Shown here piece after piece: positions 33,850 through 42,482 of a DNA stretch of 64,000 nt. Position numbers and translations under genes: made by a program. The notes beneath the pieces were generated by a model that saw nothing but the letters and a program-made list of their open reading frames with translations, ran no database searches and was not told where the DNA came from. This DNA comes from CAXMNX01 sp964194845 (GTDB lineage: Bacteria > Pseudomonadota > Alphaproteobacteria > Rhodobacterales > Rhodobacteraceae), in the NCBI GenBank assembly GCA_964194845.1, contig CAXMNX010000103.1:1-64000 (forward strand), written 5' to 3'. Numbering within the stretch: the first letter of the stretch is position 1; the number at the start of each line of letters is the position of its first letter.

Positions 33850-34841
33850 CGAAACGATTTGATGTTGTCGGTATCGGTAATGCGATGGTCGATGTGCTGG
33901 CCCGCTGCGACGATAGATTTCTCGACCAGACCGGGGTCGAAAAGGGCGTCATGCAGCTGATCGACATGGAGCGTGCGGTGGACCTTTACGCCCGCGTAGG
34001 CCCTGCGCGCGAGGTGTCAGGCGGATCGGCGGCAAATACCATCGCCGCGATCGCGGCTCTTGGCGGTTCCACGGCCTATGTCGGCAAAGTGAAGGACGAC
34101 CAGTTGGGGGCGATCTTCGCGCATGACATGCGCGCGCAGGGAGCGACCTATGAAACTGCACTCGCGTCTGCGACCGATCAGGCCGAAACCGGCCGCTGCA
34201 TTGTGCTGGTCACGCCCGATGGCGAGCGGTCGATGAACACCTATCTCGGCGTGACCGAACATCTGTCGCCATCGGATATCGACGAAGCGCAAATGGCAGA
34301 TGCGGCAATGATCTATCTTGAGGGTTACCGGTTTGACGGGCCCGAAAGTCATGCCGCGTTTGCAAAGGCCATTGAGGCCGCGAAAGGGACGGGCGGCAAG
34401 GTGTCGCTGACGCTTTCCGATCCCTTCTGTGTCGAGCGCCACCGGGACGCGTTTCGCGCAATGATCCGCGATCATGTCGATCTGTTGTTTGCCAACCGCG
34501 ACGAGATTTGTTCGATGTATCAAACGGATGACTTCGAAGTAGCGCTGTCCGCCGCCGAGGCCGAGATCGACGTTGTCGCCTGCACTGAAGGTGCGAAGGG
34601 CGCGCATATTCTGTCCAGCGGTGAACGCTGGCACGCCCCGGCGCGGCCGGTTCAGATTGTCGATGCGACCGGGGCGGGGGACGCATTTGCCGGTGCTTTT
34701 CTCTGGGCGCTGTCGCAGGGATACCCGCTGAAGCTTTGCGGAGATATGGGCTGCGTGGCCGCGTCCGAAGTCATCAGCCACCTCGGTGCGCGGCCCGAGG
34801 CGGATCTGAAGGCGTTGTTTCGGGACGAGGGGTTGGTTTGA
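33846..34841 (+). CDS. PfkB-family carbohydrate/adenosine kinase
   Basis: 331 aa ribokinase fold. GIGNAMVDVLARCDDRFL is at the N-terminus, SGGSAANTIAAIAALGGSTAYVGKV in the substrate region and VDATGAGDAFAGAFLWALSQG is the anion hole with catalytic Asp. The arrangement resembles the adenosine kinase-like proteins of alphaproteobacteria. The phosphorylated substrate is probably a nucleoside or sugar; not certain. It is in an operon with nth. Confidence 0.9.
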   Translation: MTKRFDVVGIGNAMVDVLARCDDRFLDQTGVEKGVMQLIDMERAVDLYARVGPAREVSGGSAANTIAAIAALGGSTAYVGKVKDDQLGAIFAHDMRAQGATYETALASATDQAETGRCIVLVTPDGERSMNTYLGVTEHLSPSDIDEAQMADAAMIYLEGYRFDGPESHAAFAKAIEAAKGTGGKVSLTLSDPFCVERHRDAFRAMIRDHVDLLFANRDEICSMYQTDDFEVALSAAEAEIDVVACTEGAKGAHILSSGERWHAPARPVQIVDATGAGDAFAGAFLWALSQGYPLKLCGDMGCVAASEVISHLGARPEADLKALFRDEGLV

Positions 34842-34848
34842 TGGCAAA

Positions 34849-34867
34849 GGCGGGGTGAAACCCCGCC
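34849..34867. terminator. GC-rich hairpin between kinase and DUF2157 gene
   Basis: GGCGGGGT (34849-34856) and ACCCCGCC (34860-34867) form an 8-bp stem with a GAA loop, followed by CTACG. It closes two convergent genes. There is no T tract, so termination efficiency is uncertain. The CCCTACG edge resembles the repeat unit at 23309-23382. Confidence 0.5.
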
Positions 34868-36064
34868 CTACGTGGCGGGCTGGAACATCTGCTGATTGAG
34901 CCGCCACATGCCCCATGCCAGTGGGATCAAAGCCAGTCCACCCAGCGCATAGACAATGGGTTTGTCCGAGAAGGTCTCGAAGGTTTGCGTGTAGGCGTGG
35001 ATTGCGCCGAAAGTGACGGCGGCGTTAAAGAGCCCGCGTCTTGCGCCTTTGGCGGCGAACCAGGCACCCGCGAGCAGCACGATTGCCCAGACAGCGCTGA
35101 AAACGTGCTCCGAGATGCGGAAAAACTGGGCTCTCCAGGCATCGTAGGCGGCGTTGTGTGCTTGCCAGTCACCATTAAAGTCGGCGAACTTTGGCGCGCT
35201 GTCTCGAAAGAAGGTCAGACCAACATTGTCACCCCAAAGGCTGCCGACAAGGAATGAGAGACTACCGACGACCACGGCCATAATGGCGAGGATACCGGCG
35301 TGGCGGCCGATGCGGTCGGGGACGCGCGAGATTGCCCAAACCGCAGCAGCGATCAACGCCGCCATTTGCAGGATGGTGAGAGTGGGTTCGGGGGAATAGA
35401 AAAAGTATGCCGCATGAAAATAACCGGTGCCGGTGTCCAGTGCCTGCGCGAAAGGCACAATGGCAAAGGCGGTGACGACGCGGACGTTGATCGCAATTCC
35501 AATGGCCGCAATAACCACCGCAGCATATAGGAAGTGGAGGCTCTGGACCCAGTTGGTGATACTTACGACATCAAAAAGAATGCCCACGCCGACAAGGTGA
35601 AGCGCCACGCCCATCAGCGCAATGGCACCGGTCACAAAGCGCAGCGATTGCGGGCCGCGGAAGAATGCAGTGAGGAATGCGCCAATCGTTGCCAACCCGG
35701 CGAGCAGCAGCGTCCAGCCGGCAATGTCGGGATACTTATCAACCAGTTCGATCCCGCCACCGGCGTAGAGCATTCCTGAGCCGATCAGGGCCGCAGCCGA
35801 ACCGAGCATGCGGTAAAGGTCGTTGCCACGGGCGAGAACAACCGCGCCGATAATCAGAAATAGCAATCCCAGTGCGGCAACCCCGGCCGCGTTGGCGATC
35901 CAAAATACAAAGCCTAGCGAGGCGGCGATAATTCCCGCCGTCAGCACGATATTGATGACAAGCGCCAGCATCGTTTCGCGGGACCGGCGGATAATCTCAA
36001 CGGCCTGATCGGTGGTCAGGACGCCTTCGGCGACCAGGGCGTCGGTGTTGACAACATGCGGCAT
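34868..36064 (-). CDS. DUF2157-like multi-pass membrane protein
   Basis: 398 aa. A soluble N-terminus (ALVAEGVLTTDQAVEIIRRSRE), like that of DUF2157 proteins, is followed by about ten TM helices (for example ALVINIVLTAGIIAASLGFVFWI and MLGSAAALIGSGMLYAGGGIEL). A charged loop near residue 300 (WGDNVGLTFFRDSAPKFADFN) sits between TM blocks. The function is unknown. Three TGAAC-N3-GTTCA palindromes lie immediately upstream. Confidence 0.78.
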   Translation of the reverse strand: MPHVVNTDALVAEGVLTTDQAVEIIRRSRETMLALVINIVLTAGIIAASLGFVFWIANAAGVAALGLLFLIIGAVVLARGNDLYRMLGSAAALIGSGMLYAGGGIELVDKYPDIAGWTLLLAGLATIGAFLTAFFRGPQSLRFVTGAIALMGVALHLVGVGILFDVVSITNWVQSLHFLYAAVVIAAIGIAINVRVVTAFAIVPFAQALDTGTGYFHAAYFFYSPEPTLTILQMAALIAAAVWAISRVPDRIGRHAGILAIMAVVVGSLSFLVGSLWGDNVGLTFFRDSAPKFADFNGDWQAHNAAYDAWRAQFFRISEHVFSAVWAIVLLAGAWFAAKGARRGLFNAAVTFGAIHAYTQTFETFSDKPIVYALGGLALIPLAWGMWRLNQQMFQPAT

Positions 36065-36076
36065 CGAATCGCTCCA

Positions 36077-36143
36077 TGAACAGTGTTCAAGTATCCAATA
36101 GCAGATTTTGAACGATGTTCAACAAATATTTGAACGCCGTTCA
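36077..36143. promoter_or_regulatory. Three TGAAC-N3-GTTCA palindromes (tandem operator)
   Basis: TGAACAGTGTTCA (36077-36089), TGAACGATGTTCA (36109-36121) and TGAACGCCGTTCA (36131-36143) are perfect 5-bp-arm palindromes with 3-bp centres, starting 32 and 22 bp apart. The form is typical of operators for TetR- or other dimeric HTH repressors. They lie in front of the minus-strand DUF2157 gene; no regulator gene is adjacent. Confidence 0.7.
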
Positions 36144-36187
36144 GAAATATTTCCGCCTGATCACCCAGCCTTCGGTATCAGATCAAT

Positions 36188-36214
36188 GCGTATTTGGGAA
36201 AAGATGACGAGGCG
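36188..36214 (+). repeat. Dispersed 20-mer repeat, copy 1
   Basis: GCGTATTTGGGAAAAGATGA at 36188-36207 recurs exactly at 60401-60420, and the seven following bases are also nearly the same (CGAGGCG against AGAGGCG). Both copies are intergenic and on the same strand. It could be a conserved transcript-end or promoter-proximal element; its function is unknown. Confidence 0.75.
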
Positions 36215-36274
36215 CCGTCGGTTGCCGAGACATCCCGGCTTGACGGGTCCGGCGCTGCACCGCACAAACGAACA

Positions 36275-37255
36275 ATGCTTGCATATGTCATCCGCCGGGT
36301 TGCGCAGTCGATCCTTGTTTTGCTGGTTGTTGGACTGGTGGCCTTTTCGATGTTTCGCTTTGTCGGTGATCCTATCGACAACATGCTGGGACAAGAGCGC
36401 ACGCAGGCCGATATCGAGCGGCTGCGCACGCAGCTTGGGCTCGACCAGCCATTTGCGGTTCAGTATGTTAAATTCCTTACAGGCGCGGTGCAGGGCAATT
36501 TCGGCGTGAGCTATCGGCAGGGGCGACCCGTCGGCAAGATCATATCCGAGCGCGCACCGGCGACACTGGAACTGGCGGCAGTATCTGGGTTCCTGGCTAT
36601 CTCGATCGGTATCGGGCTTGGGGTGTTCACGGCCATCCGACGCGACGGCTGGGCGTCGAACGTCATCATGACGGTGTCGCTGATCGGCGTCAGCCTGCCG
36701 ACGTTTCTGATCGGTATCCTGTTGATTTACCTTTTTTCAGTCGAGCTGGATATGCTCCCGAGTTTCGGACGCGGCGAAGTTACAAAACTGGGTTGGTGGA
36801 CAACGGGACTTTTGACGACCAGCGGCCTTAAGGCGCTGATCCTGCCGTCGATCACGCTGGGGCTTTACCAGATGACGCTGATCATGCGGCTGGTCCGTTC
36901 CGAGATGCTGGAGGTGCTGCGGCAGGATTACATCCGATTTGCGCGTGCGCGCGGGTTGAAAGAGCGCGTGGTAAATTTTCGCCACGCGCTGAAAAACACG
37001 CTTGTGCCCGTCATCACCGTGACCGGTCTTCAATTGGGCTCGATCATCGCATTCGCGATCATCACCGAGACGGTATTTCAGTGGCCGGGGGTCGGGCTTT
37101 TGTTCATCAATGCGATCCAGTTCGTCGATATCCCGGTGATGGCGGCCTACCTGATGCTGATCTCGGTGATGTTCGTCTGCATCAACCTGATGGTCGACCT
37201 GCTGTATTTCTGGGTTGATCCCCGGCTTCGGGCCGACCGGACGGGGGCGCACTGA
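36275..37255 (+). CDS. ABC transporter permease, oligopeptide DppB/OppB type
   Basis: 326 aa from ATG 36275; the open frame extends to 36194 across the repeat element but conservation begins at MLAYVIRRVAQSILVLL. It has about six TM helices and the BPD_transp_1 EAA loop FARARGLKERVVNFRHALKNTL. The N-terminal FRFVGDPIDNMLG and LGLDQPFAVQYVKFL are typical of DppB. Its last base overlaps the next permease start. No substrate-binding protein gene precedes it, as would be usual. Confidence 0.92.
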   Translation: MLAYVIRRVAQSILVLLVVGLVAFSMFRFVGDPIDNMLGQERTQADIERLRTQLGLDQPFAVQYVKFLTGAVQGNFGVSYRQGRPVGKIISERAPATLELAAVSGFLAISIGIGLGVFTAIRRDGWASNVIMTVSLIGVSLPTFLIGILLIYLFSVELDMLPSFGRGEVTKLGWWTTGLLTTSGLKALILPSITLGLYQMTLIMRLVRSEMLEVLRQDYIRFARARGLKERVVNFRHALKNTLVPVITVTGLQLGSIIAFAIITETVFQWPGVGLLFINAIQFVDIPVMAAYLMLISVMFVCINLMVDLLYFWVDPRLRADRTGAH

Positions 37256-38211
37256 TGGCGGATATCGGGGCGCTGCAAGTTAAAAAACCAGTGGAAACCG
37301 GCCGCTGGGAACGGTTTCGCGGTTCTGATTTTTTCTGGAAGTTCAAGCACTCACCTGTCGCCGTGGTGTCTTTCGCGGTGACGGTGGTTTTGGTCCTGAG
37401 CGCGGTTCTCGCACCCCTGATCGCGCCCCATAATCCTTTCGATCCGGCAAGCCTGAACCTGATGAACGGCTTCACGGCACCGGGCGAGCCAAACGCGTTT
37501 ACGGGCGACGCGTTCTGGCTTGGCACCGACGATCAGGGACGCGACGTATTCTCGACGATCCTTTATGGTATGCGAATATCGCTTTTTGTCGGCTTTTCGG
37601 CGGTTCTGTTTGCGTTGATTCTTGGGGTCACTCTGGGGCTGATCGCGGGCTATATCGGTGGCTGGACCGAGACGATCATCATGCGGATTGCCGATATTCA
37701 GCTGACGTTTCCGTCGATCCTGGTGGCGATGCTGATCTTCGGGATCGCGAAGGGGTTCACGCCGGTCGAATACCGTGACCAAATGGCGATCTGGGTGTTG
37801 ATCATCGCGATCGGATTGTCGGACTGGGTGCAATTCGCAAGGGTGGTTCGCGGGGCGACACTGGTCGAGCGCGGCAAGGAATATGTGCAGGCCGCCAAGC
37901 TGATCGGCCGGACACGCACCGCGATCATGGTGCAGCATATCCTGCCGAATGTCCTTTCGCCGGTGCTTGTCATCGCGACGATCTCGCTGGCTTTGGCGAT
38001 CATCGCCGAGGCGACGCTTTCGTTTCTGGGCGTCGGAGCGCCGCCAACGCAGCCATCGCTGGGCACATTGATCAGGATCGGGCAGGGGTTTCTCTTTTCA
38101 GGCGAGTGGTGGATCCTCTTTTTCCCGTCCTGCACGTTGCTGGCGCTGGCGTTGTCGGTGAATTTGCTGGGCGACTGGCTGCGGGACGCGTTGAACCCTA
38201 GGTTGAAGTGA
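37255..38211 (+). CDS. ABC transporter permease, oligopeptide DppC/OppC type
   Basis: 318 aa. An N-terminal OppC_N helix (VAVVSFAVTVVLVLSAVLAPL) and HNPFDPASLNLMNGF are followed by FWLGTDDQGRDVFSTILYGM. The EAA loop is YVQAAKLIGRTRTAIMVQHILPN, and the end is WLRDALNPRLK. It pairs with the upstream permease to form the membrane channel. The matching ATPase genes lie at 40097-42078 beyond three opposite-strand genes. Confidence 0.93.
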   Translation: MADIGALQVKKPVETGRWERFRGSDFFWKFKHSPVAVVSFAVTVVLVLSAVLAPLIAPHNPFDPASLNLMNGFTAPGEPNAFTGDAFWLGTDDQGRDVFSTILYGMRISLFVGFSAVLFALILGVTLGLIAGYIGGWTETIIMRIADIQLTFPSILVAMLIFGIAKGFTPVEYRDQMAIWVLIIAIGLSDWVQFARVVRGATLVERGKEYVQAAKLIGRTRTAIMVQHILPNVLSPVLVIATISLALAIIAEATLSFLGVGAPPTQPSLGTLIRIGQGFLFSGEWWILFFPSCTLLALALSVNLLGDWLRDALNPRLK

Positions 38212-38219
38212 GCCGCAGT

Positions 38220-39011
38220 TTAGGCCGTCCCCTGCGTTTCAACATGCAGCCTGTCTAGCTCGTGCCAGCGTTTCACTGCGTCGAGATCAAAATCCGCATG
38301 CGCCGGGATATCCTCGCGGAAGTGGCCATAGCGGTCTTCGCCGCGCACCAGCATCGCTGAATCCAGATCATGTTTGGTCTGCCGGACGTGCGGTGCGACG
38401 AATTGAACGTTCAACCCGATGCGCCGGTCGTCCGAGAGGTTCGGCATCGAGGCATGAAGCACCCAGCCATGGTGAAACGATGCTTCGCCGGGTTCAAGCG
38501 GGCACATGACGGCGTGCGCCTCATCGACGCCCAGAACGGTCTGGCCCTGCAAAAGCACATTGTTTTCGTCTGGCTTGGTGTCGTGCTCGGCAACACCGCC
38601 CGCATGGCTGCCGGGGATCATCCGCATGCAACCCGAGGCTTGGGTCGCGGGCGACAGTGCCAGCCACATCGAAACCTGCGCGTCATCGCTTAGCCCCCAG
38701 AATGTCAGGTCCTGATGCCAGCTTACGTGGGCGTCGGTATGCGGTTCCTTGATAATGTAGGTCACGTCATAAAGCAGGATATCCGGCCCAATCAGCGCCT
38801 CGACCACGTCCAGAACCTTCGGGTGCGTCGCCATCTCAAATGGCGATGTCATCACGGTATGCATCTTGGCTTTGTAGTGCAGCTTGCCCTCGGCTTCTTC
38901 GAGCTCCTCCAGCACTTTGCGATGCCGCGCGGTATCGTCGCCGGACAGGAGAGGGACACCGGAGACATATCCGTCACATTCATAATCGCGCGCCAGTTTA
39001 TCCAGTGACAT
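38220..39011 (-). CDS. Phytanoyl-CoA dioxygenase (PhyH) family protein
   Basis: 263 aa. Fe(II)/2-oxoglutarate oxygenase of the PhyH type: the facial triad is visible as VSWHQDLTFWG (HxD) and the distal His in FHHGWVLHAS, with RRIGLNVQFVAP for 2-oxoglutarate binding. It probably hydroxylates a small molecule; the substrate is unknown. It ends 9 bp from the permease stop in opposite orientation, inside the ABC locus, which suggests a link to the imported substrate. Confidence 0.88.
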   Translation of the reverse strand: MSLDKLARDYECDGYVSGVPLLSGDDTARHRKVLEELEEAEGKLHYKAKMHTVMTSPFEMATHPKVLDVVEALIGPDILLYDVTYIIKEPHTDAHVSWHQDLTFWGLSDDAQVSMWLALSPATQASGCMRMIPGSHAGGVAEHDTKPDENNVLLQGQTVLGVDEAHAVMCPLEPGEASFHHGWVLHASMPNLSDDRRIGLNVQFVAPHVRQTKHDLDSAMLVRGEDRYGHFREDIPAHADFDLDAVKRWHELDRLHVETQGTA

Positions 39012-39098
39012 GGGCGTTCTCCGCTTAAGTCATTGGCGACAAGCTGGCAGCGGATAATCCGGGCTGTCTAGTGCGGCAGGCGACATGGAATGGGTCGT

Positions 39099-39602
39099 TT
39101 ACGGGCCGTTCGCGTCGATCACCGGCGCCTCGACCAGTTCGTCCACAAATAGGCTGAGAAGCTGAAGCCGCCCGGTAACGCCGGCTTTGCGATAGACGGC
39201 AGCGCTGTGGGCCTTGACGGTTCCCTCCGCACTGCCGCGCGCGGCGGCAATATCAGCAAGCGAAAGACCCTTGATGGCCAGGATCGCAACGTCCCTTTCC
39301 GAGGCCGTGAGCTTCCAATCGGAAAACCGGTCGTCGATCAATTTGGTGAACTCGCCGGATGCGGCGCGGATCTGGTCGGAAAGCCGGCTATTCCGTCGCA
39401 TCACATTGGCAATCTCGCGTCCGCTGATCAAAACGCCGATCAGCAGCGCGGCCGCGATAACATATTCGAATGTATCTAGCGCACGAACCCCGGTGCCGCC
39501 TTCAATCCCAAAAAGATCCAACGCGGCGTCCAGAATGAAAAACACCGCGCAAAAAAGTTGCAGCGCGAAAAGCGCCCAAAGGACAGGCACGCGCGCCATC
39601 AT
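39099..39602 (-). CDS. Membrane-anchored LuxR-type regulator (module 2)
   Basis: 167 aa. Two TM helices (VPVLWALFALQLFCAVFFIL and TFEYVIAAALLIGVLISG), a helical linker MRRNSRLSDQIRAASGEF, and a C-terminal LuxR HTH (WKLTASERDVAILAIKGLSLADIAAARGSAEGTVKAHSAAVYRKAG). It aligns over its whole length with the regulator at 27923, ending in the shared QLLSLFVDELV. The PepSY gene ends 24 bp upstream, as in module 1. Confidence 0.85.
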   Translation of the reverse strand: MMARVPVLWALFALQLFCAVFFILDAALDLFGIEGGTGVRALDTFEYVIAAALLIGVLISGREIANVMRRNSRLSDQIRAASGEFTKLIDDRFSDWKLTASERDVAILAIKGLSLADIAAARGSAEGTVKAHSAAVYRKAGVTGRLQLLSLFVDELVEAPVIDANGP

Positions 39603-39626
39603 CTGGCGCGCGCCCTGGCGGAACGA

Positions 39627-39905
39627 TCAGTCGTCGTCGTCTTCAAGCTCGACCTCAAGAACCATGCCGGTGTCGGCGGCAAGTTTGGCCTCGTATTCCT
39701 GGCCGTCCAGCACATATTCGACCTCAATTTCGCCGCCCTCGGCTTCGATCTCGGTTACGGTATAGCCCTGGGCTTCGAATTTCGCACGGATTTCATCAAG
39801 GTCGGTGCCGACCGTGTCACCGACTGCGAAGTTTGCGAAGGCGGCGGCCGGGATAAGGCCGACGAGGATACCTGTCGAAATCATCCGATAGTTTTTCAGT
39901 GCCAT
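39627..39905 (-). CDS. Secreted PepSY-domain acidic protein (module 2)
   Basis: 92 aa from ATG 39905 with AAGGAGAG. The signal peptide ends near PAAAFANFAVG. One PepSY-like unit follows: LDEIRAKFEAQGYTVTEIEAEGGEIEVEYVLDGQEYEAKLAADTG, then an acidic end EVELEDDDD. PepSY domains bind and inhibit proteases or sense ligands outside the membrane. It is cotranscribed with the membrane LuxR gene, mirroring 28524-28937. Confidence 0.82.
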   Translation of the reverse strand: MALKNYRMISTGILVGLIPAAAFANFAVGDTVGTDLDEIRAKFEAQGYTVTEIEAEGGEIEVEYVLDGQEYEAKLAADTGMVLEVELEDDDD

Positions 39906-40096
39906 GGTGTCTCTCCTTACTGGTGTCATTGGATCGCAGTTCGTTGCGATGATCGGCAGATCGGAATTCGCCACCGCCTTCGCCATAGGTTTTTAGTTTG
40001 GATTTCGCGGCATACGACCAAAGTTTAGGGAAACGGATCGCTTGCTCTTGGGCGAATTTGCGGCCCATAAAGGCTGAACCTCAAGGAGCAGCGCTT

Positions 40097-41080
40097 GTGT
40101 CCGACCCGGTTCTTTCGGTCCGCAATCTTGTCGTCGATATTCCGACGCGCCACGCGGTGCTGAGGCCGGTTGACGGCGTGAGCTATGACATTGAGGCCGG
40201 CGAGATATTGGGCGTTGTCGGCGAAAGTGGTGCCGGCAAGTCGATGACCGGGAACGCAGCGATCGGGCTGCTGGATCCGCCTGCGCGGATCACCGGTGGC
40301 GAGATTTATCTGAAAGGGCGGCGGATCGATAATCTGGGCCGCGAGGCGATGCGCCGGTTGCGCGGAAAAGAGATCGGGATGGTCTTTCAGGACCCGCTGA
40401 CGTCGCTCAACCCGCTTCTTCGTATCGGTGACCAGCTGACCGAGACGATGCTCGAGCACCTCGATATTTCCGAGGCCGAGGCGAAGAAGCGCGCCATTGC
40501 TGCGCTGGAGGAGGTGGGTATTCCTGCCGCTGCAAGCCGGATCGACAGCTATCCGCATGAATTTTCCGGGGGCATGCGCCAGCGGGTCGTGATCGCTTTG
40601 GCGCTTTGCGCCGAACCGGCGCTGGTGATCGCTGACGAGCCGACCACCGCGCTTGACGTCAGCGTGCAGGCGCAGATCATCGCGCTTCTGAGGCGGCTTT
40701 GTCGCGATCGGGGCGCCGCCGTGATGCTGATTACCCACGACATGGGCGTGATCGCCGAGGCGGCGGATCGGGTGGCGGTGATGTATGCGGGCCGGTTGGC
40801 GGAACTGGGCCCGGTGCGCGAAGTGATCCAACGCCCGCGCCATCCATACACCGAAGGATTGATGGGCTCGACGCCGCTTGCGTCGCATGGGCAGAAGCGC
40901 CTGCGTCAAATTCCCGGCGCGATGCCCCGGCTGGGAAAATTGCCCGACGGCTGTGCATTTCACCCGCGATGTCCCAGAGCGAAAGACCAATGCCGCGCAA
41001 ACCCCTGGCCAGGGCTGGAGGCCGATCAGGGCCGGGCAGCCTGCTGGTTTCCGGTCGAGCACCTTGAGGTGGCGGAATGA
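40097..41080 (+). CDS. Oligopeptide ABC transporter ATP-binding protein, OppD/DppD type
   Basis: 327 aa from GTG 40097 with AAGGAG at 40083-40088. Walker A is GVVGESGAGKSMTG, the signature is HEFSGGMRQRVVIALAL and Walker B is ALVIADEPTTALDVSVQ. The C-terminal oligo_HPY domain has the cysteines GCAFHPRCPRAKDQCRANPW, which bind a 4Fe-4S cluster in this subfamily. It energises import with its partner OppF; the ATGA overlap couples the two. Confidence 0.95.
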   Translation: MSDPVLSVRNLVVDIPTRHAVLRPVDGVSYDIEAGEILGVVGESGAGKSMTGNAAIGLLDPPARITGGEIYLKGRRIDNLGREAMRRLRGKEIGMVFQDPLTSLNPLLRIGDQLTETMLEHLDISEAEAKKRAIAALEEVGIPAAASRIDSYPHEFSGGMRQRVVIALALCAEPALVIADEPTTALDVSVQAQIIALLRRLCRDRGAAVMLITHDMGVIAEAADRVAVMYAGRLAELGPVREVIQRPRHPYTEGLMGSTPLASHGQKRLRQIPGAMPRLGKLPDGCAFHPRCPRAKDQCRANPWPGLEADQGRAACWFPVEHLEVAE

Positions 41081-42078
41081 AGCCGCTTGTCACTGTCCGC
41101 AACCTGACGCGCATCTTCGATGTGTCAAAACCCTGGCTGAACCGGGCAATCGAACGGTTGCCGAAAGCTTTGCTGACGGCGGTCAGCGACGTCAGTTTTG
41201 AGATCCCAGAACGCCATGTATATGCGCTGGTCGGTGAAAGCGGGTCGGGCAAGTCCACCATCGGCAAGATGGTCGTCGGGCTCTTGACCCCGACAGATGG
41301 CTTCGTCGAGGTCGAAGGAGTGGACCTTTCCAGCGAAACCGACGACGACAAGATCGAAAAGGTCCGCTCGGACATCCAGATGATCTTTCAGGATCCCTTC
41401 GCCAGCCTCAATCCGCGCTGGAAGGTGCGCGATATCATCGCCGAACCTGTGGCGGCCAAGGGCGGAGATACGGCGGGATTGGCCGAGCGCCTGTTGGAAC
41501 AGGTGGGCCTGTCGGCCGAGGATGCCGGTAAGTTTCCGCACGAATTTTCCGGCGGCCAGCGCCAGCGCATCTGCATTGCGCGCGCGCTTGCCAGTGAGCC
41601 AAAGCTGATCGTTTGCGACGAACCCACCAGCGCGCTGGATGTCAGCGTTCAGGCGCAGGTTCTGAACCTGATGAGCGATCTGAAGGATGAATTTGGCCTG
41701 ACGTATCTCTTTATCAGTCACGACCTGACGGTGGTTCAACATATGGCGGACCGCATCGGCGTTTTATATCTGGGTCGGCTGGTCGAAGAAGCTGGTCCGG
41801 AGACGCTGTTTCGGCGACCGGCACACCCTTACAGCCAGATGTTATTGGCAGCCGCACCGAGGATGGACGGGTTTGGGCGCGAGGCCGATCCGCCGCAGGG
41901 CGAGATCCCCGATCCGATCAACCCGCCCACCGGCTGCGCCTTCAATCCGCGTTGCCCCTTAGCGATCGACATTTGCCGCCAGGAAAGGCCCGAGCTGCGC
42001 GATGTCGGCAAGGCGCGCGTTGCGTGTCACCGGGCGGAGGAGGCATTGAAAATCGCCGCAGAGATGGTGACCGCCTGA
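41077..42078 (+). CDS. Oligopeptide ABC transporter ATP-binding protein, OppF/DppF type
   Basis: 333 aa. Walker A is ALVGESGSGKSTIGKMV, the signature is HEFSGGQRQRICIARAL and Walker B is LIVCDEPTSALDVSV. The oligo_HPY end has GCAFNPRCPLAIDICRQERP. It is the second ATPase of the importer and ends just before the convergent GFA gene. Confidence 0.95.
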   Translation: MKPLVTVRNLTRIFDVSKPWLNRAIERLPKALLTAVSDVSFEIPERHVYALVGESGSGKSTIGKMVVGLLTPTDGFVEVEGVDLSSETDDDKIEKVRSDIQMIFQDPFASLNPRWKVRDIIAEPVAAKGGDTAGLAERLLEQVGLSAEDAGKFPHEFSGGQRQRICIARALASEPKLIVCDEPTSALDVSVQAQVLNLMSDLKDEFGLTYLFISHDLTVVQHMADRIGVLYLGRLVEEAGPETLFRRPAHPYSQMLLAAAPRMDGFGREADPPQGEIPDPINPPTGCAFNPRCPLAIDICRQERPELRDVGKARVACHRAEEALKIAAEMVTA

Positions 42079-42080
42079 TC

Positions 42081-42482
42081 TTAGGGGACTTGCGTTGTCA
42101 GTTCAGGATTTCGGGCCTCGGCCTTCGGCAGATCGTCGGTGACATCGTAATAGTCGCCCTTGTCGGCGCAATATATGTGGCCGATGAGTTTCAGACCCGT
42201 TGGCGCGTCGAGTGTGCCGGCAAATATCGACAAGTTTTGCCCCGATCCGCTCCAGAATAGGTTTGACCCGCAGATGCCGCAGAATCCGCGTTTTGCGGTT
42301 TCGGATGACTGAAACCAAGTGACCTTGCCGTCGATCTTAACGGTGTCTCGGGGTGCGCTTGTCGCGGCGACATGAAACCCGCTGGTCCGCTGACATTGCT
42401 TGCAATGGCACACAATTACGGGGCGCAGCGGGCCTGAGACGGTGTATTTTATCGCGCCGCAGAGGCATCCGCCGGTGTTCAT
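42081..42482 (-). CDS. GFA-family zinc protein
   Basis: 133 aa, Mss4-like/CENP-V fold. The structural zinc cysteines lie in GGCLCGAIKY and the second site in VCHCKQCQRTSGF, with FCGICGSNLFW following. GFA members are often called glutathione-dependent formaldehyde-activating enzymes, but the reaction is unproven for most. The start overlaps the aroA stop by 4 bp, so it is coupled to aroA; glutathione-formaldehyde dehydrogenase is encoded separately at 56614. Confidence 0.9.
   Translation of the reverse strand: MNTGGCLCGAIKYTVSGPLRPVIVCHCKQCQRTSGFHVAATSAPRDTVKIDGKVTWFQSSETAKRGFCGICGSNLFWSGSGQNLSIFAGTLDAPTGLKLIGHIYCADKGDYYDVTDDLPKAEARNPELTTQVP

Noticed and set aside
36194..36274. N-terminal extension of the DppB-type permease
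   Set aside because: The extra codons are formed by the dispersed 20-mer repeat and are not membrane-protein-like; conservation begins at ATG 36275.
40097..42078. Direct start-to-end fusion of the two ABC ATPases
   Set aside because: A stop and an ATGA overlap separate them; both have complete ATPase domains, so they are two genes.
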